Assembly: GCF_017052585.1 (NCBI RefSeq) | Contig: NZ_JAFFHZ010000001.1 | Location: 4,278,001 to 4,342,000 of the forward strand | Direction of reading: 5' to 3' | Source of the DNA: Paenibacillus apiarius | GTDB taxonomy: Bacteria > Bacillota > Bacilli > Paenibacillales > Paenibacillaceae | DNA: 64,000 bases | Part shown: positions 17,007-26,382 of the stretch, one piece after another | Layout: the number at the start of each line of letters is the position of its first letter | How positions within the stretch are numbered: the first letter of the stretch is position 1 | Program-made: the position numbers and the translations under genes | The notes under the pieces: generated by a model | Database searches by the model: none | The model's input: only the letters and a program-made list of their open reading frames with translations | What the model was told of the DNA's origin: nothing

Positions 17007-17141
17007 ATGTCACTTGTCGAACAAACTCTTACCGGCTTAGAGGCTGTTCATGCACTAATAAATATCGTTAGCGACAGTGTAACACAGACCTTGCGTGATC
17101 AACAGACGCGATTGGTCGTTACGATTCGAAACGGGGGATAA
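17007..17141 (+). CDS. Possible 44-residue protein upstream of addB
   Basis: An ATG-started ORF of 44 codons fills the space between the promoter and addB and ends three bases before the addB start. The translation (MSLVEQTLTGLEAVHALINI then VSDSVTQTLRDQQTRLVVTI and RNGG) is amphipathic and looks protein-like. There is no clear Shine-Dalgarno before the ATG, and I know no family for it. Its stop lies inside the addB ribosome binding region, which would allow coupling. It may equally be non-coding leader. Confidence 0.4.
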   Translation: MSLVEQTLTGLEAVHALINIVSDSVTQTLRDQQTRLVVTIRNGG

Positions 17142-17144
17142 ACA

Positions 17145-20100
17145 TTGCCGTTACATTTTGTTATCGGGCGCTCTGGCAGCGGGAAGACAACGCGCGTATT
17201 GAGCCGTATCCGGCAGGAGCTGAGCGAGAAGCCGTACGGACCGCCCGTTATATTGCTTGTGCCGGAGCAGGGGACATTTCAAGCGGAGCATGCGCTAATC
17301 TCCGCCGGGGACATCCCGGGTATGCTGCGCGCGCAGGTGCTCAGCTTCCTCCGGCTCGCCTACCGCGTCATGCAGGAAACGGGCGGAACGGCTCTGACGC
17401 CGATAAGCGAAGAGGGAAAAAAGATGCTGCTCTACAAAATATTGCAGCGGCGCAAATCCGATTTGCCCCTGTTTGCAGGCGCGGCGGAGCAGTTCGGATT
17501 CATCGAGAAGCTTAATGAGCTGTTCGATGAGATGAAGCGGTATCGGATTCAGGCTGGAGAGGTAGACGAGCATTTGGCGTTCGTGGAGAACCATGTGAAC
17601 GGCCAGCCGCTGTTATCGGCGAAGCTGCGCGACATTGCAGGGGTCATGCATGAGTTCGAAGCGGAGTTGGCCGAGCATTATTTGGATGGAGAGGATGTGC
17701 TTGCCCGGCTGTCTGAGGGGATACCTCATTCCAGCTATGTGTGCGAGGCATCGATATGGATAGATGGATTTAACGGGTTCACACCGCAAGAATATGCCGT
17801 GCTGGCATCCTTGATGCTGCATGCGCCGAACGTGACCATAACGCTATGCCTGGATCGGGTCTACGAGCCGGGGGATACGCCGCATGAATTGAATTTGTTC
17901 CACCCGACGGCCACGACGTTTTTGAAAATGAGAGATATCGCGGACACGCTCGGGGTGGATATCGGCAGCGTAACAACACTCGGCGGCACAGAAGGAACAC
18001 GGCTGCCGCGATTTGCAGCCTCGGCGATGCTTTCCCACTTGGAACGGCATTTTGAACGGAGAGCGCCGTTCAGGGAAGCGGCCAGCGCTGCGAACAAAGA
18101 AGGGAACACGGCGTCTGCGAATGGCGCCGTCACCGTTCATGCCGCCGTGAACCGCCGCGTGGAAGTCGAAGCGGTTGCCCGCGATATATTGCGCCGCGCT
18201 CAGTTCGAAGGCGTCCGATGGCGCGAAATGTCCGTCACAGTGCGCAACATAGCAGAATACGGAGAACTGATCGAGACCATTTTCGCCGATGCGAACATCC
18301 CCTTTTTTACGGATCAGAAGCAGACCGTGCTGCATCATCCGTTTGTGGAGATGACACGTGCGGCGCTTGATATTTTAATCGGGCATTGGCGTTACGATGC
18401 CGTGTTCCGCTTTGTGAAGACGGATTTTTTGCTGCCTGAAGACGGGAGCATGACGCGGGAGCATTTCGACAGACTGGAAAATTACGTGCTCGCATGCGGA
18501 ATAGAGGGATCTAGATGGACGAACGGCCGGCCATGGCCGGCCGAACCGAGCCTGTCGCTGGATCCAGATGCGCCTGATGTGCCGGGCGAGGCGGAACGGG
18601 AGCAGCAGCAGGCAAGAGGCGAAGCGCCCGAGTGGGCGGAGCGGTGCCGTCAAGCCATCGTGGAGCCAGTGTCGGCCTTTGCCCGCTCCCTGACTCGCAG
18701 CAAGAACGTCCGCGGCATGTGCGAAGCGATATACGCCTTTTGGATGAACTTGAACGTGCCGCAGAAGCTGGAGCGCATGAGCCAAGAGGCTTTGCTGGAC
18801 GGTAAAGTGCAGCGTGCGCGCGAACACCGCCAACTATGGGGGGCGATGCTGAACATACTGGATCAGATGGTGGAAATGGTTGGGGAAGAAGAGATGTCTG
18901 TCGAGCTGTTCGCCGGAATGCTTGAGACCGGATTTGAAAGCGTAAAGATGGCATTGGTTCCTCCGGCGCTGGATCAGGTGCTCATCGGATCAATGGATCG
19001 GACGCGCTCGGGCCAGATTCGGCATGTATATGTGCTGGGCGTCAATGACGGCATCATTCCTGCCCGCCCGATTGAAGACGGGGTATTGACAGAACACGAA
19101 CGCGACGTGCTGCTGCAGATTGGGATGGAGCTCGCTCCCGGCATTCGCCGCAAGCTGCTGGATGAGCGGTTCGTTATCTATCGGGCGCTGACTTCGCCCA
19201 GCGAAAGCTTATGGATGAGCTATGCGCTTGCCGATGAAGAGGGCAAGTCGCTGCTTCCGTCCGAAATCGTGCGCCATGTCCGCAGCTTGTTCCCGCAAGT
19301 GCAGGAGCAGCTCATTCTTGCGGAGCCGAACGAATTCATGAGCGAAGAAGAACAAGTCTTCTTCGTATCGCACCCGGAAGCCGCGTTGAAGCATCTGGTC
19401 GCCCAATTGAGAGAATGGCGGCAAGGCCGGCCTATCGCTGCAATGTGGTGGGAAGTGTACCGCTGGTTTGCCTCGCAGCCGGCATGGCATGATCGGATGG
19501 GCTCCTTGATAAGCTCGCTCATCTATCGCAATCAAGTCGAGCCGCTTGCTTCCAGCACAAGCCGGAAGCTGTATGGAAAGGAGCTGCGCACGAGTGTGTC
19601 CCGGATGGAGCGTTTCGTCGCATGCCCGTTTTCTCATTTTGCATCCCATGGCCTGAAGCTGAAAGAACGCCGCTTATACCGTTTGGATGCGCCTGACATC
19701 GGCCAGCTGTTCCATGCTGCGTTAAGCCGCTTTGCCATGGATCTGCAGGCGGGCAACCGAACATGGGCCGGCTTGACCCCTGAGGAGTGCCGCGCCGAGG
19801 CCGATCGGATCGTGGACCTGCTGGCTCCCCGCCTTCAAGGAGAAATTTTGTTGAGCTCGAAGCGTTACGAGCATATATCCGGGAAGCTGAAACATATCGT
19901 CAGCCGTGCCGCTTCGGTTCTGGGTGAACATGCGAAGCGCGGTCAGTTCGAGCCGGTTGCGCTCGAACTGGACTTCGGGCCGGACAAGCCGCTGCCACCG
20001 CTCCGCTTTAAGCTCGAAAACGGATGCTCGATGGAAATTATCGGCCGGATCGATCGTGTAGACAAAGCGGTTAATGACCAAGGGGTCCTGCTGCGGGTGA

Positions 20101-20729
20101 TTGACTATAAATCAAGCGCAACGGACTTGAAGCTGCATGAAGTGTATTATGGATTGTCCTTGCAAATGCTGACGTACCTGGACGTGTTGATTACGTATGC
20201 AGAGCAATGGCTCGGGACGGCGGCGCTGCCGGCCGGCACCTTGTATTTCCACGTTCATAATCCGCTGTTGCAAGCGTCGAACGGCTTAACTATGGAGCAA
20301 GCGTACGATCAATTGCTGAAAAAATTCAAATTGCGCGGCCTCGTCACAGCTGATCGCGACGTCGTGGCCTTGATGGATGAGCCGTTGGAGAAAGGCTACT
20401 CGGACATTCTCCCGGTAGCAGTCAAAGCCGACGGATCGTTCTACAGCAACGCTTCCGTCGCGACGACAGAGCAGTGGGACGTGCTGCGCCGCACCGTACG
20501 GTCGGTTATCCAACATATAGGCACGCGCATCACGGATGGAGACGTGCAGATTGAGCCGTACCGGCTGGGGACGAAGAAGGCTTGCGATTTTTGTATATTT
20601 AAACCGGTATGCCAATTTGACGAACTGGTGGATGGCAATCGATATCATTTACTCCCTCGGTTATCGAAAGAGGAAGCGTGGATGAAGCTGGAAGGAGGGG
20701 AGCCGGAGAATGGCACAGCCGAGCAATAA
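17145..20729 (+). CDS. addB: Helicase-exonuclease AddAB, subunit AddB
   Basis: AddB pairs with AddA to unwind and resect double-strand ends up to Chi, loading RecA. The 1194-residue protein has a Walker A GRSGSGKT (8-15) at its N-terminus and a RecB-type nuclease motif LRVIDYKSSA in the C-terminal part. The iron-sulfur cluster cysteines are present: one in FVACPFSHF and three in CDFCIFKPVC. The start is TTG 17145, with GGGGGA seven bases upstream; no ATG gives a better N-terminus. The last 20 bases overlap addA. Confidence 0.95.
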   Translation: MPLHFVIGRSGSGKTTRVLSRIRQELSEKPYGPPVILLVPEQGTFQAEHALISAGDIPGMLRAQVLSFLRLAYRVMQETGGTALTPISEEGKKMLLYKILQRRKSDLPLFAGAAEQFGFIEKLNELFDEMKRYRIQAGEVDEHLAFVENHVNGQPLLSAKLRDIAGVMHEFEAELAEHYLDGEDVLARLSEGIPHSSYVCEASIWIDGFNGFTPQEYAVLASLMLHAPNVTITLCLDRVYEPGDTPHELNLFHPTATTFLKMRDIADTLGVDIGSVTTLGGTEGTRLPRFAASAMLSHLERHFERRAPFREAASAANKEGNTASANGAVTVHAAVNRRVEVEAVARDILRRAQFEGVRWREMSVTVRNIAEYGELIETIFADANIPFFTDQKQTVLHHPFVEMTRAALDILIGHWRYDAVFRFVKTDFLLPEDGSMTREHFDRLENYVLACGIEGSRWTNGRPWPAEPSLSLDPDAPDVPGEAEREQQQARGEAPEWAERCRQAIVEPVSAFARSLTRSKNVRGMCEAIYAFWMNLNVPQKLERMSQEALLDGKVQRAREHRQLWGAMLNILDQMVEMVGEEEMSVELFAGMLETGFESVKMALVPPALDQVLIGSMDRTRSGQIRHVYVLGVNDGIIPARPIEDGVLTEHERDVLLQIGMELAPGIRRKLLDERFVIYRALTSPSESLWMSYALADEEGKSLLPSEIVRHVRSLFPQVQEQLILAEPNEFMSEEEQVFFVSHPEAALKHLVAQLREWRQGRPIAAMWWEVYRWFASQPAWHDRMGSLISSLIYRNQVEPLASSTSRKLYGKELRTSVSRMERFVACPFSHFASHGLKLKERRLYRLDAPDIGQLFHAALSRFAMDLQAGNRTWAGLTPEECRAEADRIVDLLAPRLQGEILLSSKRYEHISGKLKHIVSRAASVLGEHAKRGQFEPVALELDFGPDKPLPPLRFKLENGCSMEIIGRIDRVDKAVNDQGVLLRVIDYKSSATDLKLHEVYYGLSLQMLTYLDVLITYAEQWLGTAALPAGTLYFHVHNPLLQASNGLTMEQAYDQLLKKFKLRGLVTADRDVVALMDEPLEKGYSDILPVAVKADGSFYSNASVATTEQWDVLRRTVRSVIQHIGTRITDGDVQIEPYRLGTKKACDFCIFKPVCQFDELVDGNRYHLLPRLSKEEAWMKLEGGEPENGTAEQ

Positions 20730-23700
20730 GAACAGTGAAATGGACGTTGACAGCCGCACGCAATCTGGACAGACCGCGAACGCGGACGGGGAGCTCGAAC
20801 AATTCATGACCCATCCCGATCCCGGGACAGAGGTCGCCGAGGAAGGTCCGGACAACGGCGAGATCGCCGTCCGCGAACTGCCGCCCAAGCCTGCCGACAG
20901 CACATGGACGGACGAACAGTGGCGGGCCATCGTCGACGGCGGACAAAATGTGCTCGTTGCGGCAGCTGCCGGCTCGGGTAAGACCGCGGTGCTCGTCGAG
21001 CGCATCATCCGCAAAATTAGTGACGAGTCCGATCCGGTTCACGTCGATCAGCTTCTTGTAGCGACCTTTACGAAAGCGGCAGCTTCCGAGATGAGAGAGC
21101 GCATCCGGCTCGCGCTTGAACGCGAGCTTGAGGAGAAGCCTGAGTCGGAGCATCTCCGCCGCCAACTGGCTTTATTGAACCGCGCATCGATTACGACGCT
21201 GCATTCCTTCTGCTTGGAAGTCATTCAGCGGCATTTTCAGACGGTGTCGCTTGACCCGGCATTTCGCATTGCCAATGAGACCGAGACGGAACTGATGCGC
21301 CAAGATGTGCTCGAGGAACTGTTCGAAGAGCGTTATGCCGCCGAGGGGCCTGAATTTAGAAGAATGGTAGATTGGTTCAGCGGGGAGCGCAGCGATGAAG
21401 CCGCGTTTCGCTTGGTGCAGCGTCTGTATGACTTCTCGCGCAGCCATCCGTGGCCTGATGCGTGGTTGAACGGAATGGCGGCCGCATTTGAAGTGAAGAG
21501 CATCGCTCAGCTCGGGCAGTCGTCCTGGGCAGAGAGCGTCATGGCGGATGCACGGCTTACGCTGAACGGCATCGCCCAACTGCTGCGGCAAGCGAATCGG
21601 CTGCTGGACGCGCCGGGAGGACCGGAGCCATACCGCCAGACACTGGAGCAAGAGCTTGCAGGAGCGTTGGCTCTGGCAGAGGCCGCTCGCCGTGAACCAT
21701 GGGAACAGCTGCATGCCTCTTTTGACTTGCTGACTTTCGGACGATTGGCGGCTTGCCGCGGAGACCAATATGACAAGTCCTTGCAGGAGCAGGTGAAGCG
21801 GCTGCGCGATCAAGCGAAAGCACGGCTGCAGCAGTTGCGGGATGAATTGTTCCGGCGCACGCCCGAGGAGTTCTTGAAGGAACTGAACGACCTCGTTCCC
21901 ATTATGCAGGCGATAGCGGATGCCGTGCGCGCTTTCGGCGAGCGGTTCGAAGAAGCGAAGCGGAAGAAGGGCTGGCTTGATTTTTCTGATCTGGAGCATT
22001 ACTGCTTGCGCATATTGCGTGGCCAAAACTCGACGCCTGAGCAGGCTATGCCCTCTGAAGCGGCTCTGGAATATCAACAGCAATTCGTTGAAATTTTGTT
22101 GGACGAATATCAGGATACGAATATGGTCCAGGAGGCCATCGTGAATTTGATTACGCGTCCCGGCAAAGGCAACCGCTTTATGGTCGGCGACGTGAAGCAG
22201 AGCATTTATCGTTTCCGGCTGGCGGAACCGGGACTTTTTTTGCATAAATATCAATCCTATGCCGCTGACGGGAGCGGACGTGGCATCCGTATCGATTTGG
22301 CCCGCAACTTCCGCAGCCGTCAAGGAGTCGTTGATGCAGTCAATATGCTATTCCGCCAAGTCATGAGCGCCAATGTGGCCGAATTGTCGTATGACGAAGC
22401 GGCCGAGCTTGTGTGCGGGGCATCTTATCCGACGGTGGAGCAAATGGCGGAGGATTTGAACGTCAGCGCGGCCGAGCTTGAGAAGCGGCAACAGTACGCG
22501 GCAGAGCTGATGATTATCGAGAAAGGAGGACAAGCCGGATCTGATGCTGCGGGAGCGGAGGACGATGAGGAAGCGGACGCAGCCGCTGACGTGGAGAGCG
22601 GGGCGGAAGCGCAAGCCGGACTTGATCCTGCCGAGATAGAGACCGCGCGTTTGGAGGCGCGGGCCATTGCTTCCCGTATCCGGCGTCTGCTGGGGGACGA
22701 AGGGGAGCCGCCGTTCCTTGTCTTTGACAAGAAACAGAAGCGTATGCGCCCGGTTACGTATCGTGATATCGTAATTCTGCTCAGAGCTACGCAAGCTTGG
22801 GCGCCCCTGATGGTGGAAGAGCTGCGGCTGGAAGGAATTCCGGCTTATGCGGAATTCAACACGGGGTATTTCCGCGCAACCGAGGTCGAGGTCGTGCTGT
22901 CGCTGCTGCGGGTCATTGATAATCCGCAGCAGGACATCCCGTTGGCGGCCGTGCTTCGCTCGCCGATTGTCGGATTGACGGCGGAGGAACTGGCTAAAAT
23001 CCGATTAATGGGAAAAGGCTCTTTCTATGACGCGGTCTGTCTTGCGCTGCAAGCGGAAGCGGATGCCCCTCAAGCTGGCGCCGCGCTATCTGCGGAAGCG
23101 GAGCTGCCCGTACTGCCGCTATCTGTCGCGACTGCGGCTGGCCGCGACTGGACAAGCAAGATCCGCCGCTTCATGAGCCGGCTGGAGCAATGGCGCAACG
23201 CCGCGCGGCAGGGCAGCTTGTCCGAATTAATATGGCAGGTATACCGGGAGACCGGCTATTACGAATGGGCAGGCGGTTTGGCTGGAGGAATGCAGCGCCA
23301 GGCCAATCTGCGGGCATTGTATGACCGTGCCCGTCAATATGAGTCATCGTCCATACGCGGCCTGTTCCGGTTCCTGCGCTTCATCGATCGGATGCGGGAT
23401 ACGGGGGGAGACTTGGGAACGGCCCGCACGCTCGGTGAACAGGAGGATGTCGTGCGCATCATGACGATCCACAAGAGCAAGGGGCTTGAGTTCCCGGTCG
23501 TCATTCTAGCCGGCTTGTCCAAGCGCTTCAACCAACAGGATCTGACGGCGCCGTTTTTGATGCATAAGCAGCTCGGCTTCGGCCCGAGATATGTGGATGA
23601 GGCTTTGCGCGTAACGTATCCGACCCTGCCGAATTTGGCGATCAAACGCCAGATGCGCATGGAATTGCTGGCAGAAGAAATGCGGGTATTGTATGTGGCC

Positions 23701-25065
23701 TTGACGCGCCCGAAAGAAAAAATGATTCTCATCGGAACGGTGAATGACGCCGAGAAGGCAATTCAACAGTGGGGCGAAGCATTGGATGTTGACCCGCTGC
23801 TGCTGCCGGATTATATGGTGGCGCGGGCCCGGTCTTATCTTGATTGGATCGGACCGGCGGTCATTCGTCACCCGTCTGCGGCGGAATGGCGCCGATATGC
23901 AGGTTTGCCGAATCGGAACGGTGAATGCTTGCTGGAGGAACGGGCGGAATGGCAGTTGTCCTTCATGCCGGCATCTGTGCTGGCCGCGGGACTTCCGCTT
24001 GAGTCACCCGATGTTGACGAGGAGAGAGCGGCGCTGCTTGAAGCTATCAGCAAGCTGGAGCTGCTTCAGGACAAGCCGCAGTCACCATGGCAGGCATGGA
24101 TTGAGGAACGGCTCGCCTGGCGCGACCCGCACCGGATTGCGTCCATGCTGCCGGCCAAGACATCCGTTACGGAAATGAAGCGGCTCGCCGCTGCGGAGGA
24201 ATGGCCGTCGGTCGAGTGGGTCGAACAGCCCGCATCAGGCGAAGAAGCCGCTGCAGACGCGGCTGCGCTTGGGGATGCGGCAATGGAGGCCCTCTATCAA
24301 TCGGAAGCGGCTGTTGCCACTCAGCCCGTCAGGCACGGGGATTCGGACCGGCTTGGGTATGGGAACGGGTTCACGCTGCATTTGCAGCGTCCGCGCTTTA
24401 TGGAAGAGCAGCGGGTGACTCCGGCGGAACGGGGCACTGTTTATCATAATTTAATGCAGCATTTGCCGCTGCAGGAGCAGATGACGATCGAGATCATTCA
24501 ACAGACGCTGGCTCACATGGTTGGCCGGCAGCTCATGACAGAGAAGCAAGCGAAGGCGGTACAAATGGATGCGGTGCTTGCCTTCTTCGAGAGTGAAGTC
24601 GGGCAGCAGCTGCTGAAGGCTGACTGGGTGCAGCGGGAACTGCCGTTCAGCTATGGCTTGACAGCCGCTGAAGCATATACGGTTGAGATGAAAAGGCAGT
24701 GGCAGGAGAAGCTTACGGCAGAAGAGACGGTACTCGGCGCGTCCGGCGCAGCCGAATCCGCTTCCCGGGAACGGTTCGTTGCCACCTCTACGTTCGCTGC
24801 ACGCGACGATTCCGGTCTGTTGGATCATGAGACGGTGCTCGTGCAGGGGGTTATCGACTGTCTGTTCGAATGGAATGGGCAGCTCGTGCTGCTTGATTTC
24901 AAGACAGATAAGGTGCTGGCCCATCGGGGCGGACTGCCGGCGCTAAGCGAGCATTACCGTTTCCAATTGAATGTGTATGCACGGGCAATTGAACATATTT
25001 GGAAACGCCCCATTGACCGCAAGGTGTTGTATTTCTTTGACGCGCGCCAAGCTTGCGAGCTGTAG
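20710..25065 (+). CDS. addA: Helicase-exonuclease AddAB, subunit AddA
   Basis: AddA is the 3'-5' UvrD-type helicase and nuclease of the end-resection complex. It has Walker A AGSGKT at 87-92, Walker B LLDEYQDTN, the motif ending TIHKSKGLEFPVV, motif VI LYVALTRPKEK and the C-terminal nuclease site LVLLDFKTDK. At 1451 residues it is about 200 longer than B. subtilis AddA. A 60-residue acidic N-terminal extension precedes the conserved KPADSTWTDEQW, and an acidic Ala-rich linker sits at about 610-645. ATG 20710 follows GGAGGGG, so the long N-terminus is probably real. Translation is coupled to addB. Confidence 0.95.
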   Translation: MAQPSNKNSEMDVDSRTQSGQTANADGELEQFMTHPDPGTEVAEEGPDNGEIAVRELPPKPADSTWTDEQWRAIVDGGQNVLVAAAAGSGKTAVLVERIIRKISDESDPVHVDQLLVATFTKAAASEMRERIRLALERELEEKPESEHLRRQLALLNRASITTLHSFCLEVIQRHFQTVSLDPAFRIANETETELMRQDVLEELFEERYAAEGPEFRRMVDWFSGERSDEAAFRLVQRLYDFSRSHPWPDAWLNGMAAAFEVKSIAQLGQSSWAESVMADARLTLNGIAQLLRQANRLLDAPGGPEPYRQTLEQELAGALALAEAARREPWEQLHASFDLLTFGRLAACRGDQYDKSLQEQVKRLRDQAKARLQQLRDELFRRTPEEFLKELNDLVPIMQAIADAVRAFGERFEEAKRKKGWLDFSDLEHYCLRILRGQNSTPEQAMPSEAALEYQQQFVEILLDEYQDTNMVQEAIVNLITRPGKGNRFMVGDVKQSIYRFRLAEPGLFLHKYQSYAADGSGRGIRIDLARNFRSRQGVVDAVNMLFRQVMSANVAELSYDEAAELVCGASYPTVEQMAEDLNVSAAELEKRQQYAAELMIIEKGGQAGSDAAGAEDDEEADAAADVESGAEAQAGLDPAEIETARLEARAIASRIRRLLGDEGEPPFLVFDKKQKRMRPVTYRDIVILLRATQAWAPLMVEELRLEGIPAYAEFNTGYFRATEVEVVLSLLRVIDNPQQDIPLAAVLRSPIVGLTAEELAKIRLMGKGSFYDAVCLALQAEADAPQAGAALSAEAELPVLPLSVATAAGRDWTSKIRRFMSRLEQWRNAARQGSLSELIWQVYRETGYYEWAGGLAGGMQRQANLRALYDRARQYESSSIRGLFRFLRFIDRMRDTGGDLGTARTLGEQEDVVRIMTIHKSKGLEFPVVILAGLSKRFNQQDLTAPFLMHKQLGFGPRYVDEALRVTYPTLPNLAIKRQMRMELLAEEMRVLYVALTRPKEKMILIGTVNDAEKAIQQWGEALDVDPLLLPDYMVARARSYLDWIGPAVIRHPSAAEWRRYAGLPNRNGECLLEERAEWQLSFMPASVLAAGLPLESPDVDEERAALLEAISKLELLQDKPQSPWQAWIEERLAWRDPHRIASMLPAKTSVTEMKRLAAAEEWPSVEWVEQPASGEEAAADAAALGDAAMEALYQSEAAVATQPVRHGDSDRLGYGNGFTLHLQRPRFMEEQRVTPAERGTVYHNLMQHLPLQEQMTIEIIQQTLAHMVGRQLMTEKQAKAVQMDAVLAFFESEVGQQLLKADWVQRELPFSYGLTAAEAYTVEMKRQWQEKLTAEETVLGASGAAESASRERFVATSTFAARDDSGLLDHETVLVQGVIDCLFEWNGQLVLLDFKTDKVLAHRGGLPALSEHYRFQLNVYARAIEHIWKRPIDRKVLYFFDARQACEL

Positions 25066-25188
25066 CGCAGCGTTCGAAGGAATTTTTCTTACGAGGCCGG
25101 TGTCCGCTGCACATGGTGCTTGCATATATCGTGCCGCAACAAATGGATGAACTCTACAAAAATGATGGGAGAGAGGAGCTGATATCCC

Positions 25189-26382
25189 ATGCGTATTCTG
25201 CACACGGCGGATTGGCACTTCGGGCGTGCGTTGGAGGGAAGGAGCCGCTTGGAGGAACAGGCCGCCTTCGTTGACGAGCTGGTCCGTCTGACTGACGAAG
25301 AGCAAGCGGACCTCGTGTTGATTGCCGGAGATGTGTATGATTCAGTCAATCCGCCGGCTGCGGCGGAACTGTTATTTTACGAGGCGGTGGCCAGATTATC
25401 GCAGGGAGGAGAACGGCCTGTGGTCATCATCTCGGGAAATCACGATCATCCGGAGCGCGTATCAGCTTCGGCACCGCTCGTAAGCAGTCATGGAATTGCA
25501 CTTGTCGGGCAACCGGGAATTGTTCCCGTCCTTGTTCCGTGTCAACGAACCGGCGAAGAAGCCGTTATTGCAGCGCTTCCGTATCCTTCCGAGTCCCGTC
25601 TCGGGGAGCTGCTGTCCGCCTGCAACGAGGAACAGGTGCTGAGAAGCGCGTACAGCGCCAGAGTCGGCCAACTCCTGTCTTTGCAGGCGCAGCATTTTCG
25701 TCCGTCTGCCATTAACCTCATCATGAGCCATCTATATGTGCTGGGCGGAGTCGAAACCGATTCAGAACGTCCGATACAAGTCGGAGGCGCCTATACGGTT
25801 GATCCAAGCGTGTTTGCTTGTCAGGAAGCTCCAGGCAACGTCCAATACGTCGCGCTCGGTCATCTGCATCGCCCCCAAGCCGTCAAAGGACCGGGCACGA
25901 TCCGTTACAGCGGTTCCCCGTTAGCCTACAGCTTCTCCGAAGCGGGTCAGACCAAATCGGTCACCCTGCTTGATATTGCCCCGGGGCAAGGGGCTGTACC
26001 TGAAGAGCGTTATCTTGCGTCGGGGAAGCCCCTGGTGGAGTGGAACGCGCGTGGGGGCTATGAGGAAGTGCTGCGATGGATCGAGGAAGGACGCGATGCG
26101 AAGGCGTGGCTTGACGTAAGCATTTCTTTGACGGATGCGTTAACGATGGAGCAAATACAGAAGCTGCGCCGCGCGCATGAAGGCATTGTCCATATCCGGC
26201 CGGTATATCCGGAAATGGAGCGGATTGAGGCGGAGGAAGGCCGGAGGAGCGAGATGCCTGTGCAGGAGCTGTTCCGGCGCTTCTATGAGCGCCAGACGGG
26301 CGGGGCCCAGCCTGATGATGCCTTGGTGGAATGCTTTTTGGAATTAATCGGCGACCGGGGAGAGGAGGACGAAAGCGCATGA
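25189..26382 (+). CDS. sbcD: Exonuclease SbcCD, nuclease subunit
   Basis: SbcD is the Mre11-type Mn-dependent nuclease that cleaves hairpins and blocked ends with SbcC. The 397-residue protein shows the phosphodiesterase motifs in order: ADWHFGR, GDVYDS, GNHDHPERVS and the His pair in ALGHLHRPQ, followed by the C-terminal capping domain. ATG 25189 follows GAGAGGAG. It lies 123 bases after addA, with no promoter or terminator that I can identify in the gap, and overlaps sbcC by four bases. Confidence 0.95.
   Translation: MRILHTADWHFGRALEGRSRLEEQAAFVDELVRLTDEEQADLVLIAGDVYDSVNPPAAAELLFYEAVARLSQGGERPVVIISGNHDHPERVSASAPLVSSHGIALVGQPGIVPVLVPCQRTGEEAVIAALPYPSESRLGELLSACNEEQVLRSAYSARVGQLLSLQAQHFRPSAINLIMSHLYVLGGVETDSERPIQVGGAYTVDPSVFACQEAPGNVQYVALGHLHRPQAVKGPGTIRYSGSPLAYSFSEAGQTKSVTLLDIAPGQGAVPEERYLASGKPLVEWNARGGYEEVLRWIEEGRDAKAWLDVSISLTDALTMEQIQKLRRAHEGIVHIRPVYPEMERIEAEEGRRSEMPVQELFRRFYERQTGGAQPDDALVECFLELIGDRGEEDESA

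Noticed and set aside
16999-17007. GTTCAAAAA as a fifth copy of the hairpin repeat
   Set aside because: Only nine bases match and no arm sequences are present.
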